A DNA stretch of 30,677 bases from assembly GCA_014360945.1 (NCBI GenBank), contig JACIWM010000006.1, positions 1-30,677 of the forward strand, written 5' to 3'. Origin of the DNA: Candidatus Bipolaricaulota bacterium (GTDB lineage Bacteria; Bipolaricaulota; Bipolaricaulia; Bipolaricaulales; Bipolaricaulaceae). Under the pieces are notes generated by a model. The model worked only from the letters and a program-made list of their open reading frames with translations, did no database searches and was not told the DNA's origin. The position numbers were made by a program, and so were the translations under genes. This document shows, in pieces, positions 1 through 7,120 of this stretch. Numbering within the stretch: position 1 is the first letter of the stretch; the number at the start of each line of letters is the position of its first letter.

Positions 1-2207
1 GTGGGGTAAAGATGCGGGGCAAGGCCGAATAGTTCGGTGTGGGCAAAGGAGAATCCAAAACCTTGGCCGGGAACGTACAAAAACGAGGCTTCCCCGGCGC
101 GAGCCCGGGTAATCGTTTCCGTCCAAGAAAGTCCCAAAGAAATGAACGGCTCCGGTCTTCGGCCCAGAGTTAAAGAGAGGGCGGCCGCGTTCTCCCAATA
201 GGTGGCGGTGGAACCGGTTTTGGGTGTATGCCAAAGGTTTTTGGTGACGGTCACCGCGCCCACCAGGGTTTCCTGAACCTGAGCCCACCCGGAAATTCCT
301 CCCTCCCGGCCGAAGTTCACGAACCCCTCGAGGGCCAGCTCCTGGGGATAGACGGCAAAACCGTAGCGGTCCAGATAAGAGAGGGAAAAAGCGCCAGCTG
401 AGCCTACGGAGACCAGGTACCCATCGAGAGGAAGATCGTTTTTCAAAGCCACCACGTATCGGCGGGGCCAGCGATTGTTTAACCGATCCGTGTCCAAAAC
501 GCGATGCTCGGGATCGAGAACAACTTCCGTCACGCGGAAGTCCACGGTCGTCTCCAGGGTTTCCGACGAGGAACCCGTGGGCTCCCAAAGGACGGTCTTC
601 CTCTTTTCCTCTGGGCCGCGCAGCTCCACGGGCACGGGGAGGACTCCGGTTCCTTGGTAGGTCAAGAAAAGCTCCGCCTGATAGCCGCCTTCCACCGGCC
701 ACTGGCGGAATCCGTCAATGCCGTAATCGGCCCAGGCCTCGCCGAAAACCCAGTCTGAAAAGAACTGGGAAAGGTCGCGGCCACTTTCCTCCTCCAGGAG
801 GCGCTGAAAGTCCCGAACGGAAAACATTTTTTCCCGGTATTCCGCAGCCACCCGACGCAGGGCCCGATGGAAAACATCCTCGCCCAGGAAATGGGCCAGG
901 GCCCGGAGCACAAGGTAGCCTTTGTTGTAGATGCGATCTGCGGAGGCTTGGTCGTACTGTACCTCCCTCGTGGGCTTTACCACCGCCTCGTCGAACCCGA
1001 GAAAGGCTAGCTGAAGGTACGGAAGCTCCGTTAGGTGTTCCCGGAGGTTTACGAACCCCAGCGCGTAATCCACGAGCTCCTCAGCCAGGCCCTTTTTCTC
1101 GAAAACGAAGACGTTTCCCCCGTCGGCCCCGAATTTCTCCTCAAACCAGAGGATGGAGAGGTACTGGGAGAGCCCTTCGGAAAGCCAGTTCTCCGCATCG
1201 AAATCCACGCCCACTCCGATCCCCCACCAGAGGTGGGCGAGCTCATGAGCCAGGGTGTAAAGGCCAAGCCGGGTGAGGGTGCCGGTGGCCGAGAGGTTCT
1301 CCCGGGAGAAGAACCAGCAGGGGAGGAACACGATCCCTTCGGCGGTCATGGCCACGCCAATATCGGTGGGATGCTCCACGATGAGGATGCGCTGATGCGG
1401 ATACGGACCGAAACGCTCCTCGTACCAGGAAAGGATCTCGGGAGCCCAGGTGAGGAGGGCACGCAAGGAGGCCTCGTCCCCGGGGAGGGCCACCCCTTCC
1501 CAAACCCGGCCATCAATGGTGAGGGAGAAGCTGCGGAACCGTTCTTTAGGCCCAAAGAAGAGGGCCACGGAGTTCACCGGACGGGAAAATTTCGTGCGAA
1601 ACGTGTTTCCCTCCCGGCTCATCTCTCCGGGAAGAAAAGCCTGCCAGCCTTCGGGAAGGACGAGCTCCACCTCGTAGTTGTGGAAAGGCAAGATGTAAGG
1701 GAATTCCTCGCCGGGCGGCGCGGGAAGAAGGATGGGATGCCAGCCGAACCGCCAGGTGTAGAACTCCTCCAATCTTCCGGGCTCAACCCACACGTGAGGA
1801 AAGCGAGTGCGGAAGGAAAGGCGAAGGGTGCCGGGCTCTTCGGGAAGGGAAACGTGGAGAAAAACGTCATCGAGCGAATAGGTCTGGATCGTGGCCGGTG
1901 CCGGCAAAAGCTCGTAGGGAAGAGACTCTCCCGCGGGTTCCCAAACCACTTCCTCGATCTTGGTCCAGGCCGGATCGAAGCCGGAAACGTAGATGGAGTC
2001 GAGGACGAGTGGGGAAACGTAGGGATTCTTTTCCCGGCCGAGGTTGGCTAAAACCACAAACCACGCGTCCTTTTGGGGCTCGGAGAATTCCACCCACTGG
2101 GACCCGAAGATCTCATGGGTCTTGGGATCAAATTCCACGGCGATGCGCACGTTGGCGCTCGCGCCGGCTACAAAAAAAGCACACAAAAGGAAAAAGGTAA
2201 TTCGCAC
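1..2207 (-). CDS. Secreted M1-family (gluzincin) metallopeptidase, C-terminus cut by the window edge
   Basis: Reading from a GTG at 2207, the frame stays open for 735 codons to the window edge. The N-terminus is a short signal peptide (hydrophobic core FFLLCAFFVAGASA), so the product is exported. The zinc site is HELAH at residues 321-325, followed 18 residues later by the third ligand Glu in WLSEG; a YNKG motif further on fits the conserved M1 tyrosine. The usual GAMEN exopeptidase motif is replaced by VAMTAE near residues 285-290, so true aminopeptidase activity is uncertain. From about residue 585 the protein continues as amphipathic beta-strand-like sequence that ordinary M1 enzymes lack. 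GAGGAGG precedes the GTG, and the stop of the upstream CorC-like gene lies 10 bases away, so the two are probably co-transcribed. Family is confident; substrate unknown. Confidence 0.88.
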   Translation of the reverse strand, partial: MRITFFLLCAFFVAGASANVRIAVEFDPKTHEIFGSQWVEFSEPQKDAWFVVLANLGREKNPYVSPLVLDSIYVSGFDPAWTKIEEVVWEPAGESLPYELLPAPATIQTYSLDDVFLHVSLPEEPGTLRLSFRTRFPHVWVEPGRLEEFYTWRFGWHPILLPAPPGEEFPYILPFHNYEVELVLPEGWQAFLPGEMSREGNTFRTKFSRPVNSVALFFGPKERFRSFSLTIDGRVWEGVALPGDEASLRALLTWAPEILSWYEERFGPYPHQRILIVEHPTDIGVAMTAEGIVFLPCWFFSRENLSATGTLTRLGLYTLAHELAHLWWGIGVGVDFDAENWLSEGLSQYLSILWFEEKFGADGGNVFVFEKKGLAEELVDYALGFVNLREHLTELPYLQLAFLGFDEAVVKPTREVQYDQASADRIYNKGYLVLRALAHFLGEDVFHRALRRVAAEYREKMFSVRDFQRLLEEESGRDLSQFFSDWVFGEAWADYGIDGFRQWPVEGGYQAELFLTYQGTGVLPVPVELRGPEEKRKTVLWEPTGSSSETLETTVDFRVTEVVLDPEHRVLDTDRLNNRWPRRYVVALKNDLPLDGYLVSVGSAGAFSLSYLDRYGFAVYPQELALEGFVNFGREGGISGWAQVQETLVGAVTVTKNLWHTPKTGSTATYWENAAALSLTLGRRPEPFISLGLSWTETITRARAGEASFLYVPGQGFGFSFAHTELFGLAPHLYP

Positions 2208-2217
2208 AAGATCCTCC

Positions 2218-3513
2218 TCAGTTTTCCGGCTCCTCAGCGTTAGGCAGGATGATAACCCGCACCGTTTGGATCTCCCGCTCCGTGGCCTCCTCCACGATGA
2301 GGACCACCGAGCCGATCTCCACTTTCGTCCCGGGTGCGGGGATGTCGCCCAACGTCTCCAGGATGAGGCCGGCGATGGTCACCGCCTCTTCCTCGGGAAG
2401 GGAAAGGCCAAGGGCGCGGTTGACGCGCTTCACTTCCGCGTCGCCGTCCACGAGGGCTTCGGTGGGGGAAAGGCGGCGGATGAGGGTCCGCTGCCTCCTT
2501 CGATCGTATTCGTCCTCGATCTCACCCACGATCTCCTCAAGCACGTCCTCCAGGGTCACAAGCCCGGCCACTCCGCCGTACTCGTCCACGACGATGGCCA
2601 TGTGGGCCCGCTCCTGCTGGAACTCCCGAAGGAGGGCGCTCACCGGCTTCGTGGTGGGAACGAAGATCACCGGCCGGAGGAGAGAGGCCAAAGAGACGTC
2701 AGCGGCTTCACCCTTGGCATGGGCCAAGAGATCCTTGGCATGGAGGATCCCGATCACCTGGTCCAGGGTTTCCCGATAAACGGGGTAGCGGGAGTGCCCG
2801 TCACGGACGACGAACTCCACCACCTCCGCGATGGGGGTGCTGACCTCGATGGCCTTGATCTCCGTGCGGGGGACCATGACCTCCTCGGCGGTGATCCGGT
2901 CCAGGGTGAGGATGCGCTCCATCATCTCCGCGAATTGTGGGGTGATGGCGCCCCGCTCCTCCGCGACCTCGATTATGGACAGGAACTGATCGCGGGTGAT
3001 GGGCGGCCCTTCCCGCACAAGCAGGTCCACGCCAAACGGCTTCACCAGCCCAGTAGAGGTGGCGCGCAGGATCCACACCAAGGGCCGCAGGGCCCGGGTC
3101 AGGTACCAGGCCGGGACCACGGCCCGAAGCCCGATGGCCTCCGGCCGGTTCTTAGCAAGGTTCTTGGGCGTCACCTCCCCGATGACCAAAAGGAGCACGG
3201 TCATGACCGCGGTGGTGAGAAGACCGGTGAGGTAGGAAGGCACATGAGGCGGCAAAATGCGGAGGAAAAGGAGGGTGGCCAGGGCCGAGGCCCCCACGTT
3301 CACAAGGTTATTGCACAAAACAAGGGCGGTGATGATGTCGTTGGGATCACGCAAAAGGTGCTCCAAGGCCTTGGCCCTGCTTCCTTTGCTCGTTTTGAGA
3401 AGGTGACGGATGCGCAGCTCAAAGAGAGAGCTCAGGGCCGTCTCGGACGAGGAGAAAAATGCGGACAGGAAAAGGAGGGCCAGCAAAAGCAGAACTTGCG
3501 ATTCTATGCTCAC
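2218..3513 (-). CDS. CorC/HlyC (TlyC)-type membrane protein: DUF21, CBS pair, CorC_HlyC domain
   Basis: This 431-residue protein has the standard three-part layout. An N-terminal DUF21/CNNM membrane domain (about residues 1-185) starts with a hydrophobic helix running into the SSSETALSS signature. A CBS pair follows at about 200-320, including the VPRTEI and DEYGGVAGLVTLEDVLEEI signatures, then a C-terminal CorC_HlyC transporter-associated domain with DGDAEV near 350. Family members are implicated in magnesium/cobalt efflux or ion homeostasis at the inner membrane; the ion cannot be read from sequence. The start is a GTG with GAGGG almost touching it. It is the first gene of a probable two-gene operon with the M1 peptidase and is divergent from accB. 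A good TATAAT hexamer lies about 24 bases upstream. Confidence 0.9.
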   Translation of the reverse strand: MSIESQVLLLLALLFLSAFFSSSETALSSLFELRIRHLLKTSKGSRAKALEHLLRDPNDIITALVLCNNLVNVGASALATLLFLRILPPHVPSYLTGLLTTAVMTVLLLVIGEVTPKNLAKNRPEAIGLRAVVPAWYLTRALRPLVWILRATSTGLVKPFGVDLLVREGPPITRDQFLSIIEVAEERGAITPQFAEMMERILTLDRITAEEVMVPRTEIKAIEVSTPIAEVVEFVVRDGHSRYPVYRETLDQVIGILHAKDLLAHAKGEAADVSLASLLRPVIFVPTTKPVSALLREFQQERAHMAIVVDEYGGVAGLVTLEDVLEEIVGEIEDEYDRRRQRTLIRRLSPTEALVDGDAEVKRVNRALGLSLPEEEAVTIAGLILETLGDIPAPGTKVEIGSVVLIVEEATEREIQTVRVIILPNAEEPEN

Positions 3514-3536
3514 CCCTCACATCACCTCGCGGCGTT

Positions 3537-3564
3537 ATTATAGACGAGAAAACACGAGTTTCAG
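3537..3564 (-). promoter_or_regulatory. Probable sigma-70-type promoter of the CorC-like gene
   Basis: On the minus strand CTGAAA (3564-3559, 4 of 6 to TTGACA) is followed after 16 bases by a perfect TATAAT (3542-3537). The predicted transcript start is about 15 bases before the GTG at 3513, just upstream of the GAGGG site. The region is the 63-base divergent gap before accB. I see no equally good promoter for accB on the plus strand. Confidence 0.55.
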
Positions 3565-3576
3565 CGAGTTGGGAGG

Positions 3577-3978
3577 ATGGAGATGGATTTGGAGGAGCTT
3601 AAGAAGCTTTGCGCCCTCATGCGGGAGGAGGATTTGGTGGAGCTCACGGTGGAAGAGGGCGGCCGGCGGATTACCCTCCGACGAGCTCCCGGACCTCGCG
3701 CTCCTCTCTCCGCTCCGCCAAAACCAGAGGAAAAGCCCGAGATCCTTGTGCGTTCCCCGGTGGTAGGCACTTTTTGGATCCGACCAGCACCGGGTGAGCC
3801 GCCCTTCGTGAAAGTGGGTGATCCTGTGCAGGCCGGCCAAACCCTGTGCATCGTGGAGGCCATGAAGGTCATGAACGAGGTTCAGGCGGAGACGGCTGGG
3901 GTGGTGGAGGAGATCCTGGTGGAGGAGGGTGAGGCCGTGGAGTACGGCCAGCCCCTCTTCCGCCTTCGGCCCATTTAG
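3577..3978 (+). CDS. accB: Biotin carboxyl carrier protein (acetyl-CoA carboxylase type)
   Basis: This 133-residue protein carries the biotinyl domain at its C-terminus. The biotin acceptor is the Lys of EAMKVM (Lys97 from the first ATG). The N-terminal 45 residues form a short charged helix-like region, then a Pro-rich linker (APPKPEEKP), as in AccB. It carries carboxybiotin between biotin carboxylase and a carboxyltransferase. The GGGAGG ribosome site touches the first ATG (3577) but sits six bases from a second in-frame ATG at 3583, so the true N-terminus is probably MDLEELKK. The gene ends two bases before accC, a conserved pair. At 133 residues it is a little shorter than typical AccB (about 150). 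No carboxyltransferase gene is in the window, so pyruvate or propionyl-CoA carboxylase use cannot be excluded. Confidence 0.93.
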   Translation: MEMDLEELKKLCALMREEDLVELTVEEGGRRITLRRAPGPRAPLSAPPKPEEKPEILVRSPVVGTFWIRPAPGEPPFVKVGDPVQAGQTLCIVEAMKVMNEVQAETAGVVEEILVEEGEAVEYGQPLFRLRPI

Positions 3979-3980
3979 GG

Positions 3981-5318
3981 ATGGAGAAGGTCCTCATCGC
4001 TAACCGCGGGGAAATCGCCCTCCGCATCATCGAGGCCTGCCGGGAGGAGGGCCTTTTCTCCGTGGCCGTGTACTCCGAAGTCGAGCGGGAGGCCCTGCAC
4101 GTGCGGGAGGCTTCGGAGGCCGTGTGCATCGGACCGGCTGATCCTCGGCGCTCTTATCTTTCCATTCCTGCCCTCATTGCTGCCTGTGAGATCACCGGCG
4201 CCGATGCCTTACACCCCGGATACGGCTTCCTCTCGGAAAACCCAGACTTGGCGGAGATCTGCGAGGCTCACGGGATCACGTTCATCGGTCCTTCTGCGGA
4301 GGTTTTGCGCCTATGCGGGGACAAGGTGGCGGCAAAGGAGGCGGCCAAGGCCGCGGGCGTTCCGATCCTTCCGGGAAGCCCGCCGTTGGAAAGCGAGGAG
4401 GAAGCACAAAAATGGGCGGAGGATCTGGGCTATCCCGTCCTTCTTAAGGCCGCGGCCGGCGGAGGAGGCCGGGGAATTCGCCTCGTGCGCACGCCCGAAG
4501 AACTGAAAGCCCTCTTCTCCCAGGCCAAAAAGGAGGCGGAGCGCGCGTTCGGCGATGATCGCGTGTATCTTGAGCGCTATGTCCCCGCGCCCAGGCACGT
4601 GGAGGTCCAGATCCTGGCCGACAAATTCGGAAATGTCGTGCACTGGGGGACGCGGGACTGCACGGTGCAAAGACGCCACCAGAAGCTGGTGGAGGAGGCG
4701 CCGGCTCCTGCCCTTTCCCCAAAACTTCGGGATCGGATCGCCCGGGCCGCGGTGCGCTTGAGCGAAGCCATCGGCTATGTTGGTGCCGGAACGGTGGAGT
4801 TCCTCGTGGACGGCGACGATTTCTTCTTCATCGAAATAAACGCCCGGATCCAGGTGGAGCATCCGGTCTCGGAGATGCTGGTGGGACGGAACCTTATACG
4901 GGAACAGCTTCGTGTGGCCCAGGGAAAGCCCCTTGGATATACCCAAGACGAGATCGAGCTTTATGGCCATGCCATCGAGTGCCGCATAAACGCCGAGGAC
5001 CCAGACCGGAACTTCCTCCCCTCCACCGGACGCGTCTGGATCCATTCCCTTCCCGGCGGAATGGGAGTGCGGGTGGACACCCACATTTATCAGGGCATGC
5101 CTGTTCTTCCCTATTACGATCCGCTTTTGGCCAAAGTCATCGCTCATGGCGAGGATCGGGAGGAGGCCCGCACCCGCCTCTATTCCGCGCTCCGCCGCTT
5201 CCAAATAAGCGGGGTCAAGACCAACCGGGACTTCCTCCTTTCCGTGATCAGCCATCCCCAATTTGCCCGGGCCTTTTTGGCCACGGACTTGCTTGAGCGG
5301 ATCAAGCCCAGCCAGTAG
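3981..5318 (+). CDS. accC: Biotin carboxylase subunit
   Basis: The 445-residue length matches AccC. It starts with MEKVLIANRGEIALRII, the canonical biotin carboxylase N-terminus. The ATP-grasp glycine loop AAAGGGGRGIR lies near residue 160, followed by the HVEVQILAD region and, near residue 290, INARIQVEHPVSEM. The last motif is slightly divergent: most relatives have MNTR before IQVEHP, but the catalytic Arg and the E-H pair are kept. The enzyme carboxylates the biotin of AccB using ATP and bicarbonate, in the cytoplasm. It follows accB after two bases, so they are an operon. The 3' end of this gene appears to contain the ffh promoter. Which acyl-CoA or keto acid finally receives the carboxyl group depends on a carboxyltransferase outside the window. 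Confidence 0.95.
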   Translation: MEKVLIANRGEIALRIIEACREEGLFSVAVYSEVEREALHVREASEAVCIGPADPRRSYLSIPALIAACEITGADALHPGYGFLSENPDLAEICEAHGITFIGPSAEVLRLCGDKVAAKEAAKAAGVPILPGSPPLESEEEAQKWAEDLGYPVLLKAAAGGGGRGIRLVRTPEELKALFSQAKKEAERAFGDDRVYLERYVPAPRHVEVQILADKFGNVVHWGTRDCTVQRRHQKLVEEAPAPALSPKLRDRIARAAVRLSEAIGYVGAGTVEFLVDGDDFFFIEINARIQVEHPVSEMLVGRNLIREQLRVAQGKPLGYTQDEIELYGHAIECRINAEDPDRNFLPSTGRVWIHSLPGGMGVRVDTHIYQGMPVLPYYDPLLAKVIAHGEDREEARTRLYSALRRFQISGVKTNRDFLLSVISHPQFARAFLATDLLERIKPSQ

Positions 5319-5321
5319 AAT
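5293..5321 (+). promoter_or_regulatory. Probable sigma-70-type promoter giving a leaderless ffh transcript
   Basis: TTGAGC (5293-5298, 4 of 6) and TAGAAT (5316-5321, 5 of 6) are separated by exactly 17 bases. The -10 box overlaps the accC stop codon. The predicted +1 is about seven bases after the -10, which falls on the ffh GTG start codon at 5328. There is no purine-rich ribosome site before that GTG, so a leaderless message is the simplest reading. Confidence 0.5.
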
Positions 5322-5327
5322 GCTTTT

Positions 5328-6620
5328 GTGTTCGAGTCTTTAACGGATCGCCTCGCCCAGGTCTTCCAGCGCCTGCGCGGAAAAGGCCTCCTCACCCAGG
5401 CCGATGTGGAGCAAGGTCTGCGGGAGATTCGCGAAGTTTTGCTTTCCGCGGACGTGCACCACGAGGTGGTGCGGGAGCTTTTGGGGCGGGTGCGGGAGCG
5501 GGCGGTGGGCGAAAAACTGGTGGAGTCCCTTTCCCCGGCCCAGCAGCTCCTCCTCATCGTGCGGGAGGAGATGACGCGGATCATGGGCGGGGAGGCTCGA
5601 AAGCCTCGGCTTTCCGGCCGGCCAGCGGTGGTGGTGCTGGTGGGGCCGGCCGGAGGAGGAAAGACCACCACCGCCGGAAAACTTGGGCAATATCTGCGGA
5701 AGCGGGGAAGAAGGCCGCTTTTGGTTTCCGCTGATCCCGAGCGACCGGCGGCCGCGGAACAACTCGCGATCTTGGCGGAAAAAATCGAGGTGCCTTTTGC
5801 CTCCGCCGATCAGGACCCCCTCTCCCAGCTTCCCCAGATCTTGGCCCGCGCCAAAAAAGAGGTGGTGGACGTAGTGATCGTGGACACCCCAGGAACCCCG
5901 CCCGGCGTCCCTCCGCCCGCCTTCCTCTCCCAACTTCTTCCCTCGATAACGCCCGGGGATGTTCTCCTTGTGCTTGATGCCATGGTGGGGCAGGAAGCGA
6001 TTCGTCTTGGCCAGGCGTTCCGGCCCCTGGGCCTCACAGGCATCATTCTTACAAAACTCGACGGCGATGCCCGTGGTGGCGCAGCCCTCTCCCTTCCCTC
6101 CCGCTTGGGCCTTCCCATCATTTTTGTGGGGGTGGGCGAGCGGCCGGAGGATCTCGAGCCGTTTGAGCCGGGCCGCATGGCCGACCGCATCCTGGGTCTG
6201 GGCGATCTTTCCGGCCTCGTGGAGAAGCTAAAAGAGGTCGGGGTCGCGGAGAGGGCGGAGAAGATCCTGCGGGAGGAGGAGTTCACCCTGGAGGATTTTC
6301 TGGCCCAATTGGAGGCGGTGCGGCGAGCCGGCCCCCTCTCCCAGCTGCTTTCCCGCCTTCCCGGCCTTTCCCGGCCGGAGGAAAGCGAAGTGGAGCAGGA
6401 GTTCAAGAAGATGAAAGCCATCATTCAATCCATGACGGTTGAGGAGCGTCGCCACCCGCATATAATCGGAGCTAGCCGGAAGCGCCGAATCGCGCGGGGC
6501 TCCGGCACCACGGTCCAGGACGTAAACCGCCTCCTGGCGGAATACGAGCAGGCTAAAAAGCTCCTTAGAGAGCTGAAACGCGGAAAAATCCGCGGGGGGA
6601 AATTCCCGTTTCCGAGGTGA
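5328..6620 (+). CDS. ffh: Signal recognition particle protein (SRP54/Ffh), divergent
   Basis: The 430-residue protein has the NG and M domains of Ffh, the SRP GTPase that takes nascent membrane and secretory proteins to FtsY. Visible motifs are the P-loop GPAGGGKTTT (106-115), ADPERPAAAEQL (135-146), TKLDGDARGG (242-251), FTLEDFLAQL (319-328) and the RNA-binding SRKRRIARGSGT (383-394). Two features are odd. The G3 motif DTAGR reads DTPGT (186-190), losing the conserved Arg. The M domain, from about 300 on, has only two methionines (362, 369), whereas it is usually Met-rich. The start is a GTG without a ribosome site. The gene sits between accC and rpsP; the ffh-rpsP-khpA-trmD order is common in bacteria. 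Family confident; full GTPase function less so. Confidence 0.93.
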   Translation: MFESLTDRLAQVFQRLRGKGLLTQADVEQGLREIREVLLSADVHHEVVRELLGRVRERAVGEKLVESLSPAQQLLLIVREEMTRIMGGEARKPRLSGRPAVVVLVGPAGGGKTTTAGKLGQYLRKRGRRPLLVSADPERPAAAEQLAILAEKIEVPFASADQDPLSQLPQILARAKKEVVDVVIVDTPGTPPGVPPPAFLSQLLPSITPGDVLLVLDAMVGQEAIRLGQAFRPLGLTGIILTKLDGDARGGAALSLPSRLGLPIIFVGVGERPEDLEPFEPGRMADRILGLGDLSGLVEKLKEVGVAERAEKILREEEFTLEDFLAQLEAVRRAGPLSQLLSRLPGLSRPEESEVEQEFKKMKAIIQSMTVEERRHPHIIGASRKRRIARGSGTTVQDVNRLLAEYEQAKKLLRELKRGKIRGGKFPFPR

Positions 6621-6624
6621 TGAT

Positions 6625-6930
6625 ATGGCCGTAAAGATCCGGCTCATGCGGGTTGGCAAGAAAAAGCAACCCCACTATCGCATCGTGGTGGTGGAGGAGG
6701 CAAGCAAACGGGATGGCGCGGTGATCGACGTGGTGGGGCACTACCATCCCCTGAGCGCCGTGGACGATCTCACCGTGGACGTGGAGCGGGCCTTGGAGTG
6801 GCTGAAGAAAGGAGCCCAGCCCACAGAATCCGCCCGGCGCCTTCTTTCCCGGGCCGGGGTGATGAAGGCCTGGCATGAATGGAGGTTCGGTAAACTCAGT
6901 GATTCTGGAGCTCACGCGGTATCTGGTTAG
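6625..6930 (+). CDS. rpsP: 30S ribosomal protein S16
   Basis: The 101-residue protein opens with MAVKIRLMRVGKKKQPHYRI, the classic S16 N-terminus, and keeps the GHYHP motif and the ALEWLKKGAQPT segment that are near-universal in S16. It binds 16S rRNA during early 30S assembly. GAGGTGAT upstream overlaps the ffh stop, which is four bases away. It is a little longer than the usual 80-90 residues because of a C-terminal tail that overlaps the start of the next gene. The neighbours ffh and trmD are the conserved context. Confidence 0.96.
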   Translation: MAVKIRLMRVGKKKQPHYRIVVVEEASKRDGAVIDVVGHYHPLSAVDDLTVDVERALEWLKKGAQPTESARRLLSRAGVMKAWHEWRFGKLSDSGAHAVSG

Positions 6931-7120
6931 GGCCGTCGTCACCCGCCCCAACGAGGCGAAAGTAGAGCACGTCTACTCTGGCGGTCTGGATCTTCTTTTC
7001 TTGAGCGTGGCCAAACAAGACCGCCAAAATCTCTCCGAGCGCGATAAAGACGCGCTCGCCCTCGTGGTGGAGCGGATCGGAAAAGCTCTGGGCCGCGAGG
7101 TCATCGTGGACTGGCGATGA
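6899..7120 (+). CDS. khpA: KhpA-like small RNA-binding protein with a degenerate KH signature
   Basis: The assignment rests on position (between rpsP and trmD), size (73 residues from GTG 6899) and overall pattern: ELTRYLVRAVVTRPNEAKVEH resembles the KhpA N-terminus (...YIAKALVDNPDEVEV...), and ALALVVERIGKALGREVIVDW resembles its C-terminal helix and strand. I prefer GTG 6899 to the upstream ATG 6875 because it matches the family start; either choice overlaps rpsP, by 32 or 56 bases. The KH hallmark GXXG loop (usually GKxGR) is absent; the equivalent stretch reads AKQDRQNLSERD. Canonical nucleic-acid binding is therefore doubtful, although KhpA partners KhpB in some bacteria and could keep a protein role. 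The stop overlaps the trmD ATG (ATGA), so the two are translationally coupled. Confidence 0.65.
   Translation: MILELTRYLVRAVVTRPNEAKVEHVYSGGLDLLFLSVAKQDRQNLSERDKDALALVVERIGKALGREVIVDWR

Noticed and set aside
1035..3543. Long plus-strand open frames antisense to the M1 peptidase and CorC-like genes (1035-2051 and 2044-3543)
   Set aside because: Their products are low-complexity Gly/His/Asp/Arg-rich sequence without motifs, while the minus strand carries complete HEXXH and CBS motifs.
4311..5261. Minus-strand frame of about 316 codons inside accC
   Set aside because: Shadow of biotin carboxylase caused by high third-position GC.
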